Below are positions 34,177 to 42,718 of a DNA stretch of 64,000 nt, piece by piece. The position numbers and the translations under genes were made by a program. Position 1 is the first letter of the stretch; every line of letters starts with the position of its first letter. Origin of the DNA: Scleromatobacter sp045810285 (GTDB taxonomy: Bacteria > Pseudomonadota > Gammaproteobacteria > Burkholderiales > Burkholderiaceae_C); the NCBI GenBank assembly GCA_045810285.1, contig JBJMWE010000110.1:1-64000 (forward strand), given 5' to 3'. The notes under the pieces were generated by a model. That model was not told where the DNA came from. It saw nothing but the letters and a program-made list of their open reading frames with translations, and did not search any database.

Positions 34177-35344
34177 GAGCCCATCCTTGCGCCACCCAAT
34201 CGGCCACGACGGCCTGAGCGCCGGGCGACAGGCGGGCGCAATCCTTGGCACCGAGTCGCCGCGCGTCGGCCAGCTCGCGCATCAGGCGCGCGTCGCGGCC
34301 GGCCGCATCGAACGACTCGCCATTGATGAAGACGTGCCGTTCGTCGTACATCATGCGCGAGCGCCGATCCAGCCGCAAGCCGGCGCCCGCGGCGCGTTCC
34401 GCGCCGGCCTCGAACCATACCTGCGGCTTGGGCTCGGACATCACTTCGCCGAGCGCGCGCGCCAGCTGCGAGGGGTCCCTCAACAGGCGGTCGACGGCCT
34501 TGCGGGCGAAGGCGTCGAGCGCCTCGGGCAGGCGGGCCGGCGTCTCGGTGGCACTGCGCGGCGGGTCCCGGAAGTGCGGCTCGTCGGGGTCCGCCTCGAC
34601 GTCGTCGAGCACGCGCTGCAGCAGCTCGCGCGCCAGCTCGGTGCCCATCGGCGTGCGAAAGCCGATCGAGCAGGTCATGCACTCGTCCTCGGCGACGCCG
34701 TCGTGGCCCCAGCGCGGCGGCACGTAGAGCATGTCCCCGGGACCCAGCACCCATTCGTCGGTCGGCTCGAAGCGCTCGAGGATGCGCACCGGCAGGCCGT
34801 CGACGAAGGACGCGTCGCCCACCGGCCCGACGCGCCAGCGCCGGTGGCCATGCACCTGCAGCAGGAACACGTCATAGGAATCGATGTGCGCGCCGACGCC
34901 GCCTCCGGGGCTCGCGTACGACACCATCAGGTCGTCGACGCGCGCGTCGGCGACGAAGCGGAAGCGCTGCAGCAGCTCGTGCGCGGCCTGCACGTGCAGG
35001 TCGACGCCCTGCACCAGCATCGTCCAGCCGCGCTGCGCCAGCGGCGGCAGCGCGCGGCGCGCGAACGGGCCGTGCTCGAGGCGCCAACCCTCGGGCGACG
35101 GCGCCTTCGCGCGCGACTTCGCCTTGCCGCGCGGCGCCTCCTGGATCACCAGGCGCGACTCGACGTCGTCGCGCGACGCCAGCTCGAACAGTTGCGCGGG
35201 CGTGACGGGCGACAGCGGCGTGCCGTCCGCGCCGGCCAGCGGCAACGCATTGCGGATCAGCAGCGGCCGCTTCTGCCAGACGTCGCGCATGAAGGCCGCG
35301 GGCGACAGGCCGCCCAGCAGCGCGAGGGGTTCACGAAGGTTCAT
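34166..35344 (-). CDS. roxA: Ribosomal protein L16 arginine hydroxylase (cupin/JmjC, YcfD/RoxA type)
   Basis: A 392-residue Fe(II)/2-oxoglutarate oxygenase. Metal ligands are His153 and Asp155 in GAHIDSYDVF and His214 in RWGHDG. The N-terminal LSPAAFMRDVWQKRPLLIRNA and the central GPGDMLYVPPRWGHDG are characteristic of the YcfD/RoxA group, which hydroxylates Arg81 of ribosomal protein L16 in E. coli. The C-terminal third is the winged-helix-like dimerisation/extension domain of this group. The ATG at 35344 is chosen at the start of the conserved region. Divergent from the SlyD-like gene with an 80-base spacer. Confidence 0.9.
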   Translation of the reverse strand: MNLREPLALLGGLSPAAFMRDVWQKRPLLIRNALPLAGADGTPLSPVTPAQLFELASRDDVESRLVIQEAPRGKAKSRAKAPSPEGWRLEHGPFARRALPPLAQRGWTMLVQGVDLHVQAAHELLQRFRFVADARVDDLMVSYASPGGGVGAHIDSYDVFLLQVHGHRRWRVGPVGDASFVDGLPVRILERFEPTDEWVLGPGDMLYVPPRWGHDGVAEDECMTCSIGFRTPMGTELARELLQRVLDDVEADPDEPHFRDPPRSATETPARLPEALDAFARKAVDRLLRDPSQLARALGEVMSEPKPQVWFEAGAERAAGAGLRLDRRSRMMYDERHVFINGESFDAAGRDARLMRELADARRLGAKDCARLSPGAQAVVADWVAQGWAHDD

Positions 35345-35424
35345 CGCGCCATTGTCCCTGCTGGCCGACCGGGACGCAGCCGCCGGCGTCAATGACGGCC
35401 GCGCAGGCCTCGTAAAATTCGCCG

Positions 35425-35952
35425 ATGAACATCACCGCCCCTTGCGTCGTCTCGCTCACCTGGCAGCTCTCGGACGCCCAGAACGCGCCGATCGACGAGC
35501 TCACCGAGCCCACCGAATTCTTCTTCGGCGGCGACGACCTGCTGCCCAAGGTCGAGGAGGCCCTCGAAGGCCAGGCCGCCGGCTACGACCTGCAGCTCCA
35601 GCTCGAGCCCGAGCACGCGTTCGGCGACTACCACTCCCAGCTCGTCTGCTTCGAGGATCGCGCGCTGTTCCCCGAGGGCGTCGAGATCGGCATGCAGTTC
35701 GAGGGCCTGCCCGACGGCGCCGCCACGCCGGAGATGCCCGAGGACGCCGTCTACACCGTCACCGAGGTCTACCCGTCGCACGTCGTCCTGGACGGCAACC
35801 ACCCGCTGGCGGGCATGGCGCTGCGCATGCACATCCAGGTGCGCGGCGTGCGCGCGGCGACGGCCAGGGAGATCGAGGACAAGAGCGTGCAGGACGACGC
35901 CGCCGGGCTGCTGCAGGTGCTGCCGCCGAAGGACAAGTCGCAGCTGCATTGA
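35425..35952 (+). CDS. FKBP-type peptidyl-prolyl isomerase, SlyD-like
   Basis: A 175-residue isomerase/chaperone. FKBP strands (VVSLTWQLSDAQNAPIDE) flank the IF (insert-in-flap) domain, which covers about residues 70-130 (LEPEHAFGDYHSQLVCFED, then PEGVEIGMQFEGLPDGA, YTVTEVYPSHVVLDGNHPLAGM); DGNHPLAG is the SlyD hallmark. It catalyses proline isomerisation and folds nascent chains in the cytoplasm. The His/Cys-rich nickel-binding tail of E. coli SlyD is absent: the C-terminus reads LPPKDKSQLH, so a metallochaperone role is not supported. Confidence 0.92.
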   Translation: MNITAPCVVSLTWQLSDAQNAPIDELTEPTEFFFGGDDLLPKVEEALEGQAAGYDLQLQLEPEHAFGDYHSQLVCFEDRALFPEGVEIGMQFEGLPDGAATPEMPEDAVYTVTEVYPSHVVLDGNHPLAGMALRMHIQVRGVRAATAREIEDKSVQDDAAGLLQVLPPKDKSQLH

Positions 35953-36019
35953 GCGGGTCGCCGCACCGCAAGGGCGTGGAAGGTCGGGGCCGCGCCGGCA
36001 GCGCCCCGGCGCGCGCAAC

Positions 36020-36469
36020 TCAGTGCTTGCCCGTCGACCCGAACCCGCCTTCGCCGCGATGCGACGCATCGAAGTCCTCGACGACGCGGAACGTCGCCTG
36101 CACCACCGGCACGATCACCATCTGGGCGATGCGCTCCATCGGGTTCACGATGAACTCCACCTGCCCACGGTTCCAGCAGCTGACCATCAGCTGCCCCTGG
36201 TAGTCGGAGTCGATCAGGCCGACCAGGTTGCCCAGCACGATGCCGTGCTTGTGGCCCAGCCCCGAGCGCGGCAGGATCATCGCGGCCAGGCCCGGATCGG
36301 CGATGTGGATCGACAGGCCCGTCGGGATCAGCGCGGTCTGGCCGGGGGCGAGGACGACGGGCGCGTCGAGGCAGGCCCGCAGGTCGAGCCCGGCGCTGCC
36401 AGGCGTGGCATAGGCCGGCAGCGTGTCTGCCATGCGGGCGTCGAGAACCTTGAGGTCGATGATGGTCAT
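36020..36469 (-). CDS. dut: dUTP diphosphatase
   Basis: A 149-residue trimeric dUTPase that hydrolyses dUTP to dUMP and keeps uracil out of DNA. All five motifs can be followed: AGLDLRA (I), PRSGLGHKHGI (II), GLIDSDYQG (III), NPMERIAQMVIVP (IV) and RGEGGFGSTG (V), the last closing over the substrate. Start ATG at 36469. It lies downstream of coaBC on the same strand, but a cluster of REP-like repeats (36522-36748) separates the two. Confidence 0.95.
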   Translation of the reverse strand: MTIIDLKVLDARMADTLPAYATPGSAGLDLRACLDAPVVLAPGQTALIPTGLSIHIADPGLAAMILPRSGLGHKHGIVLGNLVGLIDSDYQGQLMVSCWNRGQVEFIVNPMERIAQMVIVPVVQATFRVVEDFDASHRGEGGFGSTGKH

Positions 36470-36521
36470 GGAGGCGATGCGATCGAAGGGAGAAGGGAAG
36501 GTGCAAGCCGATGAGCGCGCT

Positions 36522-36748
36522 GGTGTCAGGTCTTGAAAGTTGCGCAGCGGCGTTTGGCATGCGGGGATCAGGTCTTGCCGGATGGTGTCAGGTCTTGAAA
36601 GTTGCGCGTCGGCGCTTTGCCGGATGGTGTCAGGTCTTGAAAGTTGCGCGTCGGCGCTTGGAGTGACGGCCAAGGTCTTGTCGCGCAACTTTCAAGACCT
36701 GACACCATCTTGCGATGCACCGGCGCGCAACTTTCAAGACCTGACACC
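36522..36748. repeat. REP-like cluster B: three direct and two inverted copies
   Basis: Five near-identical 24-base units built on GGTGTCAGGTCTTGAA plus AGTTGCGC. Direct copies at 36522-36545, 36584-36607 and 36626-36649; inverted copies at 36683-36706 and 36725-36748. A half unit (ATCAGGTCTTGCC) is at 36568-36580. The spacers also repeat (GGCGCTT, TTGCCGGAT), so part of the array arose by tandem duplication. Located between coaBC and dut; its inverted arms could form a large hairpin in the mRNA. Confidence 0.92.
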
Positions 36749-36760
36749 ACTCGCAAGGTG

Positions 36761-37972
36761 TCACGCCGCGATGCGCCGCGCGATCTCCTGTACCAGTTGC
36801 CGTGCCAGCGTCAGCTTGTCCGCATTGGGCAGCTCGCGTTCGCCCGCGGCGTCGACCAGCACCAGCGCGTTGTCGTCGCGGCCGAAGGTGGCCGGGCCGA
36901 GGTTGCCGACGATCAGCGGCACGTTCTTGCGCTGCAGCTTCTCGCGGGCGTGCTTGACCAGGTTCTCGCTCTCCGCGGCAAAGCCGACGCAGTACGGCCG
37001 TGGCGACAGGCGCGCGACGTCGGCGAGGATGTCCGCGTTCTCGGTCAGCTCGAAGGTGGGTGCCACCTTCTTGCCGTCCTTCTTGATCTTGTGCTCGTTC
37101 ATCTGCGCGGGACGCCAGTCGGCGACGGCCGCCGTCGCCACGAAGACGTCGCTCGCACCGGCGAGCGGCAGCACGGCCTCGTGCATCTGGCGCGCGCTCT
37201 GCACGTCGACGCGCCGCACGCCGCGCGGCGTGGGCAGGTGCACCGGGCCGGCGACGAGCGTGACGTCCGCGCCGGCCTCCTGCGCCGCGCGCGCGATGGC
37301 GAAGCCCATCTTGCCGCTGGAATGGTTGGTGATGCCGCGCACCGGGTCGATGGCCTCGAAGGTGGGGCCGGCGGTCACCAGGATGCGCTTGCCGCGCAGC
37401 AGCTTGGGCTGGAAGAACGCGATGAGCTCGTCGCGCAGGTCGACCGCCTCCAGCATGCGGCCTTCGCCGAATTCCAGGCACGCCTGCTCGCCCACGTCCG
37501 GCCCCAGCAGCGTGGCGCCGTCGGCCTGCAGCTGGACGACGTTGCGCTGCGTCGCGGGATGCGCCCACATCTCGCGGTTCATCGCCGGCGCCACCAGCAG
37601 CGGCACGCGATCGATCGGGCGGGCGAGGCACAACAGCGACAGCAGGTCGTCGGCGCGTCCGTGCACGAGCTTGGCCATGAACTCCGCGCTCGCCGGCGCG
37701 ACCAGGATGGCGTCGGCCTCGCGCGACAGGTTGATGTGCGCCATGTTGTTGTCGGGCCGCGCGTCCCACTGGCTGGTGTAGACGGGGCGGCCCGTCAGCG
37801 CCTGCATCGTCACCGGGGTGATGAACTGCTCGGCGCCCGCGGTCATCACCACCTGCACGGTGGCGCCGGCCTTGCCGAGCCCGCGCGCCAGGTCGGCCGC
37901 CTTGTAGCAGGCGATGCCGCCCGAGAGACCGAGCACGATGTGCCTGCCTGCGAGATCCTTGCGTTCACTCAT
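36761..37972 (-). CDS. coaBC: Bifunctional phosphopantothenoylcysteine decarboxylase/synthetase
   Basis: A 403-residue enzyme for two steps of coenzyme A synthesis. The CoaC part (1-190) is a flavoprotein: LGLSGGIACYKAADL for FMN binding, catalytic His in NMAHINLSREAD, the PAMNREMW substrate clamp and the active-site Cys in GEQACLEFGEGRM. The CoaB part (190-403) has GPTFEAIDPVRGITNHSSGKMG, AAVADWRP and the CTP-contact KIKKDGKK. All expected residues are present. It lies upstream of dut on the same strand. Confidence 0.95.
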   Translation of the reverse strand: MSERKDLAGRHIVLGLSGGIACYKAADLARGLGKAGATVQVVMTAGAEQFITPVTMQALTGRPVYTSQWDARPDNNMAHINLSREADAILVAPASAEFMAKLVHGRADDLLSLLCLARPIDRVPLLVAPAMNREMWAHPATQRNVVQLQADGATLLGPDVGEQACLEFGEGRMLEAVDLRDELIAFFQPKLLRGKRILVTAGPTFEAIDPVRGITNHSSGKMGFAIARAAQEAGADVTLVAGPVHLPTPRGVRRVDVQSARQMHEAVLPLAGASDVFVATAAVADWRPAQMNEHKIKKDGKKVAPTFELTENADILADVARLSPRPYCVGFAAESENLVKHAREKLQRKNVPLIVGNLGPATFGRDDNALVLVDAAGERELPNADKLTLARQLVQEIARRIAA

Positions 37973-38018
37973 GGGCGGGAATGTAGCCTGATCGCGGCCC
38001 GTTCGCCGGAAAGCGGGT

Positions 38019-38810
38019 TCAAGCGCCGTGGCACTTCTTGAACTTCTTGCCGCTGCCGCAGAAGCACGGATCGTTGCGGCCCGGCAGCTTCTCGGCGACG
38101 CGCGTCGCTGGCCTGGGCGCGTTCTGCACCCAGAAGCAGCGCAGGTCCTGCACGGCGAACAGCGCTTCCTGGATCAGGTCGTCGCGCTCCAGCTTCTCGC
38201 CGGGGAACATCTCCTCGCGCAGCTTGTCCAGCTCCGCCAGGTCATGCAGCGTCAGCATGACGATGCGCATCGTCGTCTCGTCGAACAGCTGGCCCATGTC
38301 GGTCTCGACGTCCTGCTCGGGCCATTCGTCCTTGAAGTTCTGCAGCACGTCCATGAAGCCGTGCGCCCAGATCTCGCCGGTGAGCGGGATCTCCTCGTCC
38401 TCGGTACCCGGGGCGATGGTGCCGTCCTCGACCAGCTTGGCCTTGTCCTCGTCCGTCCACTCCAGCATCACCGGCGCGAGGCGCAGTTCGTCCACGGCAT
38501 CCATCAGCAGCTCGGGGTCGAGCTGCTTGAGCAGCACGTTCCAGCGCGCCTGCAGGACGGCGGTGGCCTCGCGATCGGCTTCGGGATCGCCGAACGCGCG
38601 GCTCCAGGACTCGCCCAGCAGGCGGTCGCGCCAGTCGGCCACCGCCAGCGCGCGCGGGCCGGCGGCCAGCGCGGTCATCGCGCCGTCCAGCCATTCCAGC
38701 GACACGTGCTCGTCGAAGCCGGCGAGCTGCTCGCACAGCTGCTGCAGCCGGTCGAGCTCGGCGTCCGTGTTGGTGGGGTAGTGGACGAGTTGGCTGAGCG
38801 GCGTGGTCAT
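38019..38810 (-). CDS. UPF0149/YecA-like protein with C-terminal SEC-C zinc motif
   Basis: A 263-residue protein. The N-terminal 220 residues are acidic and helical with the YecA/UPF0149 pattern (LDRLQQLCEQLAGFDEHVSL, then EWLDGAMTALAAGP and IWAHGFMDVLQNFKDEWPE). The C-terminus is a SEC-C motif, PGRNDPCFCGSGKKFKKCHG, a zinc-binding tail also found at the end of SecA and able to bind ribosomes or SecB. A role in protein folding or quality control near the ribosome is inferred. Start ATG at 38810. Upstream lies the YhhY-like gene. Confidence 0.85.
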   Translation of the reverse strand: MTTPLSQLVHYPTNTDAELDRLQQLCEQLAGFDEHVSLEWLDGAMTALAAGPRALAVADWRDRLLGESWSRAFGDPEADREATAVLQARWNVLLKQLDPELLMDAVDELRLAPVMLEWTDEDKAKLVEDGTIAPGTEDEEIPLTGEIWAHGFMDVLQNFKDEWPEQDVETDMGQLFDETTMRIVMLTLHDLAELDKLREEMFPGEKLERDDLIQEALFAVQDLRCFWVQNAPRPATRVAEKLPGRNDPCFCGSGKKFKKCHGA

Positions 38811-38874
38811 GGGCGCGGGGGCGAAAGCGGGAAGCGGCCGGCATTTTCTCATGCCGGCCGTTCGCCCCCGAACG

Positions 38875-39486
38875 TCAATCGCGCGGAAATCCGCGCAGCG
38901 GCGACGGATTCAGCCGGGCCATCAGCCAGCCGTCGACGTACACGCCGTCGCGCAGCGCCTCGCAGCGCCGCACGCCCTCGCGCACGAAGCCGAAGCGCTC
39001 GTACAACGCCTGCGCGCGCCGGTTGTCGGCGAAGACGTCGAGCTCGATGCGCAGTAGCCCGAGCCAGTTGTCGGCGTAGTCGCACAGCGCGTGCATCAGC
39101 AGCTTGCCGACGCCGCGGCCCTGCCAGTCGGCGGCGACGTTGATGCCCAGCAGCATCGAATGGCGCTTGCGCGGCGACGCGCCGATCGGGTGCAGGCCGG
39201 CAGCGCCGACGACCTCGCCGTCGACCTCTGCCACGATCTGCACGTGCGGCGACCCGGCCGCGGCGTTCTCCGTGAGCCGCGCCCTCCACTGCTCCTCGCT
39301 GGCATGCGGCATCTGCAGCAGGTTCGGGAACACGTCGGGGTGGTCCATCATCTTCGCGAAGGCCGGGGCGTCGGAGACGCGGGTGCGGCGCACGGTCACG
39401 CCGCCGCCGGTGGCGACGATTTGCGCGCCGCGCGCGCTTTCCTCGCGAGTGGCGACGGATTCGGCGGCGGTTTCAGGTCGGCTCAT
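38875..39486 (-). CDS. YhhY-like L-amino-acid N-acetyltransferase (GNAT)
   Basis: A 203-residue GNAT enzyme. After a 30-residue extension it aligns by eye along its length with E. coli YhhY: TRVSDAPAFAKMMDHPDVFP, NLLQMPHASEEQWRARL, the acetyl-CoA loop WQGRGVGKLLMHAL, CDYADNWLGLLRIELDVFAD, NRRAQALYERFGFVREG and GVYVDGWLMARL. YhhY acetylates free amino acids such as methionine and phenylalanine in E. coli; here the role is inferred. The start has AGGAG about 8 bases upstream. A terminator-like hairpin and a short upstream ORF lie directly in front of it, suggesting attenuation. Confidence 0.85.
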   Translation of the reverse strand: MSRPETAAESVATREESARGAQIVATGGGVTVRRTRVSDAPAFAKMMDHPDVFPNLLQMPHASEEQWRARLTENAAAGSPHVQIVAEVDGEVVGAAGLHPIGASPRKRHSMLLGINVAADWQGRGVGKLLMHALCDYADNWLGLLRIELDVFADNRRAQALYERFGFVREGVRRCEALRDGVYVDGWLMARLNPSPLRGFPRD

Positions 39487-39524
39487 GAACATCTCCTCGT
39501 GGGGGTGCCTGGGTCGGCGGCTGC

Positions 39525-39560
39525 AAAAAGCACAAGGCCCGCGGGTGGCGGGCCTTGTGC
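39525..39560 (-). terminator. Strong intrinsic terminator between alaS and the YhhY-like gene
   Basis: Perfect 13-bp stem GCACAAGGCCCGC / GCGGGCCTTGTGC at 39530-39542 and 39548-39560 with a 5-base loop; on the minus strand it is followed by TTTTT. It lies 44 bases upstream of the YhhY-like start codon, so it can end an alaS transcript or act as an attenuator. Confidence 0.85.
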
Positions 39561-39581
39561 GAAGAATCTGCGGTGGTGAAG

Positions 39582-39743
39582 TCAGGATCGGCCCGGGCCC
39601 GGACTTCGCGCGACGGGAGTGACGACGCCTTGGAGGTGCATCGTCACGATCGCGGCATGCGCCATGGCGGCTAGCGCACACGACGCCGCACCCGCGCGTC
39701 GGGTGGCGCGGGTGGCAGGGGCGAAGGCGGTGGCGCGGGTCAT
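39582..39743 (-). CDS. Possible 53-residue leader peptide
   Basis: ATG at 39743 to TGA at 39582-39584. The peptide begins MTRATAFAPATRATRRAGAA and its second half is rich in Ala, Val, Ile, Leu, Thr and Met (MAHAAIVTMHLQGVVTPVAR). Its stop codon lies inside a hairpin (GAAGTC at 39578-39583 pairs with GACTTC at 39602-39607, around GGCCCGGGCC), and the strong terminator follows about 20 bases later. That order, short ORF, hairpin, terminator, structural gene, is that of an attenuator. No strong ribosome-binding site is seen, so it may also be noncoding. Confidence 0.35.
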   Translation of the reverse strand: MTRATAFAPATRATRRAGAASCALAAMAHAAIVTMHLQGVVTPVARSPGPGRS

Positions 39744-39876
39744 GCGACCCAGTCTCCGGGGAAACCGCCGCTGCGTCAAGGCAGCGTTCAACGCGGACGC
39801 GACGGCTTGGCGAAGACGATGCGGCGCGGCGCGCGTCACGCGGGCGCCGGCGTGCGCCGGGCGTCCGGAGCCGGCC

Positions 39877-42510
39877 TCAGGCGCGTTCCTGCACCCAGCC
39901 CTGCACGCTGGCGAGCGCGCCGGCCAGCTTGGAGGCGTCGGTGCCGCCGGCCATGGCCATGTCCGGCTTGCCGCCACCCTTGCCGCCGACCTGCTGCGCC
40001 ACGAAGTTGACGAGCTCGCCGGCCTTGATGCGGCCGATCGAATCGGCGGTGACGCCGGCCGCGATCTGCACCTTGTCGCCGTCGACGGCGGCCAGCACGA
40101 TGGCCGCGGTCTTGAGCTTGTCCTTCAGCTTGTCCATCGTGTCGCGCAGCGTCTTGGCATCGGCGCCATCGAGCTTGGCGGCCAGCACCTTCAGGCCCTT
40201 GACGTCCACGGCCTGGGCGACGAGCTCGTCGCCTTGCGCGGAGGCCAGCTTGCCCTTGAGCTTCTCGATCTCCTTCTCGAGCGCCTTCACGTGATCGAGC
40301 ACCGCACCCAGGCGGGCGGGGATCTCGTCGGGCTGGGCCTTCAGCGTGGCGCCGACCTTGTCGACGGTGTCCTCCAGCGACTGCAGGTAGGCCAGCGCGT
40401 TGTCGCCCGTGACGGCCTCGATGCGGCGGATGCCCGCCGCCACGCCGCTCTCTGCGACGACCTTGAACACGCCGATGTCGCCTGTGCGCTCGACGTGCGT
40501 GCCGCCGCACAGTTCCTTGCTGGAGCCGATGGTGAGCACGCGCACCTCGTCGCCGTACTTCTCGCCGAACAGCATCATCGCGCCCGACTTCTGCGCGTCG
40601 TCGATGGCCATCACCTGCGCGTTGGCGGCGGCGTTGGCCAGCACCTCGGCGTTGACGATCTCCTCGACCTTGCGGATCTGCTCCGCCGTCATCGGGCCGG
40701 TGTGCGCGAAGTCGAAACGCGTGCGATCGGCGTTCACCAGCGAGCCCTTCTGCTGCACGTGCGCGCCGAGAACCTCGCGCAGCGCCTTGTGCATCAGGTG
40801 GGTGGCGCTGTGGTTGCGCACGGTCTTCGCGCGGCGCTCGACGTCGACCTTCGCGACGAACGTATCGCCGACGGTGATGCGGCCTTCGACGATGCGGCCG
40901 TGGTGGCCGAACACGTCGGCCTGGATCTTGATGGTGTCCTCGACCAGCATGCGCGTCGTGGCGTTGCGCAGCTCGCCGGTATCGCCCACCTGGCCGCCGC
41001 TCTCGGCGTAGAACGGGGTCTGGTCCAGCACCACGACGGCGTCGTCGCCGGCCGTGGCGGAGTTCACCGGGTTGCCGTCGACGTAGACGCCCACCACCTT
41101 CACCGTCTCGACGACGAGGTGCTCGTAGCCCTGGAACCGGGTCGGCGCGCCGCTCCAGGCCAGGCCCTGGGCCATCTTGAACTTGCCGGCCTGGCGGCCG
41201 CGTTCCTTCTGTTCCTCGAGCAGGCGGTTGAAGCCCGCCTCGTCGACGGTCACGCCGCGCTCGCGGCACACGTCGCCCGTCAGGTCGACCGGGAAGCCGA
41301 ACGTGTCGTGCAGCTTGAACGCCGTCTCGCCGTCGATCTGCTTCGCACCGCCGGCCAGCGCCGATTCCAGCAGCTCCATGCCGGTGGCGATGGTCTTGAA
41401 GAAGCGTTCCTCTTCCTGCTGCAGCACTTCGGTGACGCGCGCCTGCGCCGCACGCAGCTCCGGATACGCCTCGCCCATCTCGGCGGCCAGCGCGGCCACC
41501 AGCTTGTGGAAGAACGGGGTGCGCGCGCCCAGCTTGTAGCCGTGGCGGATGGCGCGGCGCGCGATGCGGCGCAGCACGTAGCCGCGGCCCGCGTTGCCGG
41601 GGATCACGCCGTCGAGGACGGTGAACGAGCAGGCCCGGATGTGGTCGGCGATGACCTTGAGCGACGGCGAATCCTTGTCGCAGTCGCCGCCGTTGGGCGT
41701 GGCGTCGTCCACGGCCTTCCTGGCGGCCGCCAGCAGGTTCACGAACAGGTCGATCTCGTAGTTCGAGTGCACGTGCTGCAGCACGGCGGCCAGGCGTTCC
41801 AGGCCCATGCCGGTGTCCACGCTCGGCTTGGGCAGCCTGTGCATCACGCCGTCTTCCGTGCGGTTGAACTGCATGAAGACGTTGTTCCAGATCTCGATGT
41901 AGCGGTCGCCGTCCTCGTCGGGCGAGCCCGGCGGGCCGCCGGGGATCTCCTCGCCGTGGTCGTAGAAGATCTCCGTGCACGGGCCGCAGGGGCCGGTGTC
42001 GCCCATCATCCAGAAGTTGTCCGACGCGTAGCGCGCGCCCTTGTTGTCGCCGATGCGAACGATGCGCTCGGCGGGCACGCCCACCGTCTTGTGCCAGATG
42101 TCGTAGGCCTCGTCGTCTTCCGCGTAGACCGTCACCCACAGCTTGTCGGTAGGCAGCTTGAAGTGCACCGTGAGCAGTTCCCACGCGTAGCTGATGGCGT
42201 CCTGCTTGAAGTAGTCGCCGAACGAGAAGTTGCCCAGCATCTCGAAGAACGTGTGGTGGCGCGCGGTGTAGCCCACGTTGTCGAGGTCGTTGTGCTTGCC
42301 GCCGGCGCGGATGCACTTCTGCGAGGTGGTGGCGCGCGTGTACGGGCGCTTGTCGAAGCCCAGGAACACGTCCTTGAACTGGTTCATGCCCGCATTGGTG
42401 AACAGCAGGGTCGGATCGTCGCCCGGCACCACCGGCGACGAGGCGACGATGGTGTGGCCCTTCGATTCGAAGAACTTCAGGAAGGTCGAACGGATTTCTG
42501 CGGCTTTCAT
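39877..42510 (-). CDS. alaS: Alanyl-tRNA synthetase
   Basis: An 877-residue enzyme that charges tRNA-Ala. The class II core covers residues 1-240 (PLLFTNAGMNQFKDVFLG, then RHHTFFEMLGNFSFGDYFK and GMGLERL), followed by the tRNA-recognition helices, the editing domain with the zinc-type motif NHSATHLMH and CGGTHVERTGDIG, and the C-Ala domain (DGDKVQIAAGVTADS, then GGKGGGKPDMAMAGG). Start ATG at 42510 (MKAAEIRSTFLKFFESKGH). All catalytic and editing residues are visible. Divergent from the coiled-coil membrane protein gene. Confidence 0.97.
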   Translation of the reverse strand: MKAAEIRSTFLKFFESKGHTIVASSPVVPGDDPTLLFTNAGMNQFKDVFLGFDKRPYTRATTSQKCIRAGGKHNDLDNVGYTARHHTFFEMLGNFSFGDYFKQDAISYAWELLTVHFKLPTDKLWVTVYAEDDEAYDIWHKTVGVPAERIVRIGDNKGARYASDNFWMMGDTGPCGPCTEIFYDHGEEIPGGPPGSPDEDGDRYIEIWNNVFMQFNRTEDGVMHRLPKPSVDTGMGLERLAAVLQHVHSNYEIDLFVNLLAAARKAVDDATPNGGDCDKDSPSLKVIADHIRACSFTVLDGVIPGNAGRGYVLRRIARRAIRHGYKLGARTPFFHKLVAALAAEMGEAYPELRAAQARVTEVLQQEEERFFKTIATGMELLESALAGGAKQIDGETAFKLHDTFGFPVDLTGDVCRERGVTVDEAGFNRLLEEQKERGRQAGKFKMAQGLAWSGAPTRFQGYEHLVVETVKVVGVYVDGNPVNSATAGDDAVVVLDQTPFYAESGGQVGDTGELRNATTRMLVEDTIKIQADVFGHHGRIVEGRITVGDTFVAKVDVERRAKTVRNHSATHLMHKALREVLGAHVQQKGSLVNADRTRFDFAHTGPMTAEQIRKVEEIVNAEVLANAAANAQVMAIDDAQKSGAMMLFGEKYGDEVRVLTIGSSKELCGGTHVERTGDIGVFKVVAESGVAAGIRRIEAVTGDNALAYLQSLEDTVDKVGATLKAQPDEIPARLGAVLDHVKALEKEIEKLKGKLASAQGDELVAQAVDVKGLKVLAAKLDGADAKTLRDTMDKLKDKLKTAAIVLAAVDGDKVQIAAGVTADSIGRIKAGELVNFVAQQVGGKGGGKPDMAMAGGTDASKLAGALASVQGWVQERA

Positions 42511-42718
42511 TCCGGCACTTTCTGGGGGCTCCGCCGGGGTTTCACCTGGGCGGACAGCAGGCGCACGACGAGGCCGCGCGGAACCTTCGATTATAGGAGG
42601 CGGGGTGGGCGCGCCCGCGGGCCGCGGGAATCGGTACAACGTCACCGTCCCCGGGGCATTCCTGCCTTGCCGCCGCGCGGCAGCGGTCCACAATGGGTCG
42701 ATCCCCTTGCCGTCCGCC

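Noticed and set aside
36522..36748. CRISPR-like array
   Set aside because: Repeats change orientation, spacers are short and partly repeated themselves, and there are no cas genes. The pattern is that of REP elements.
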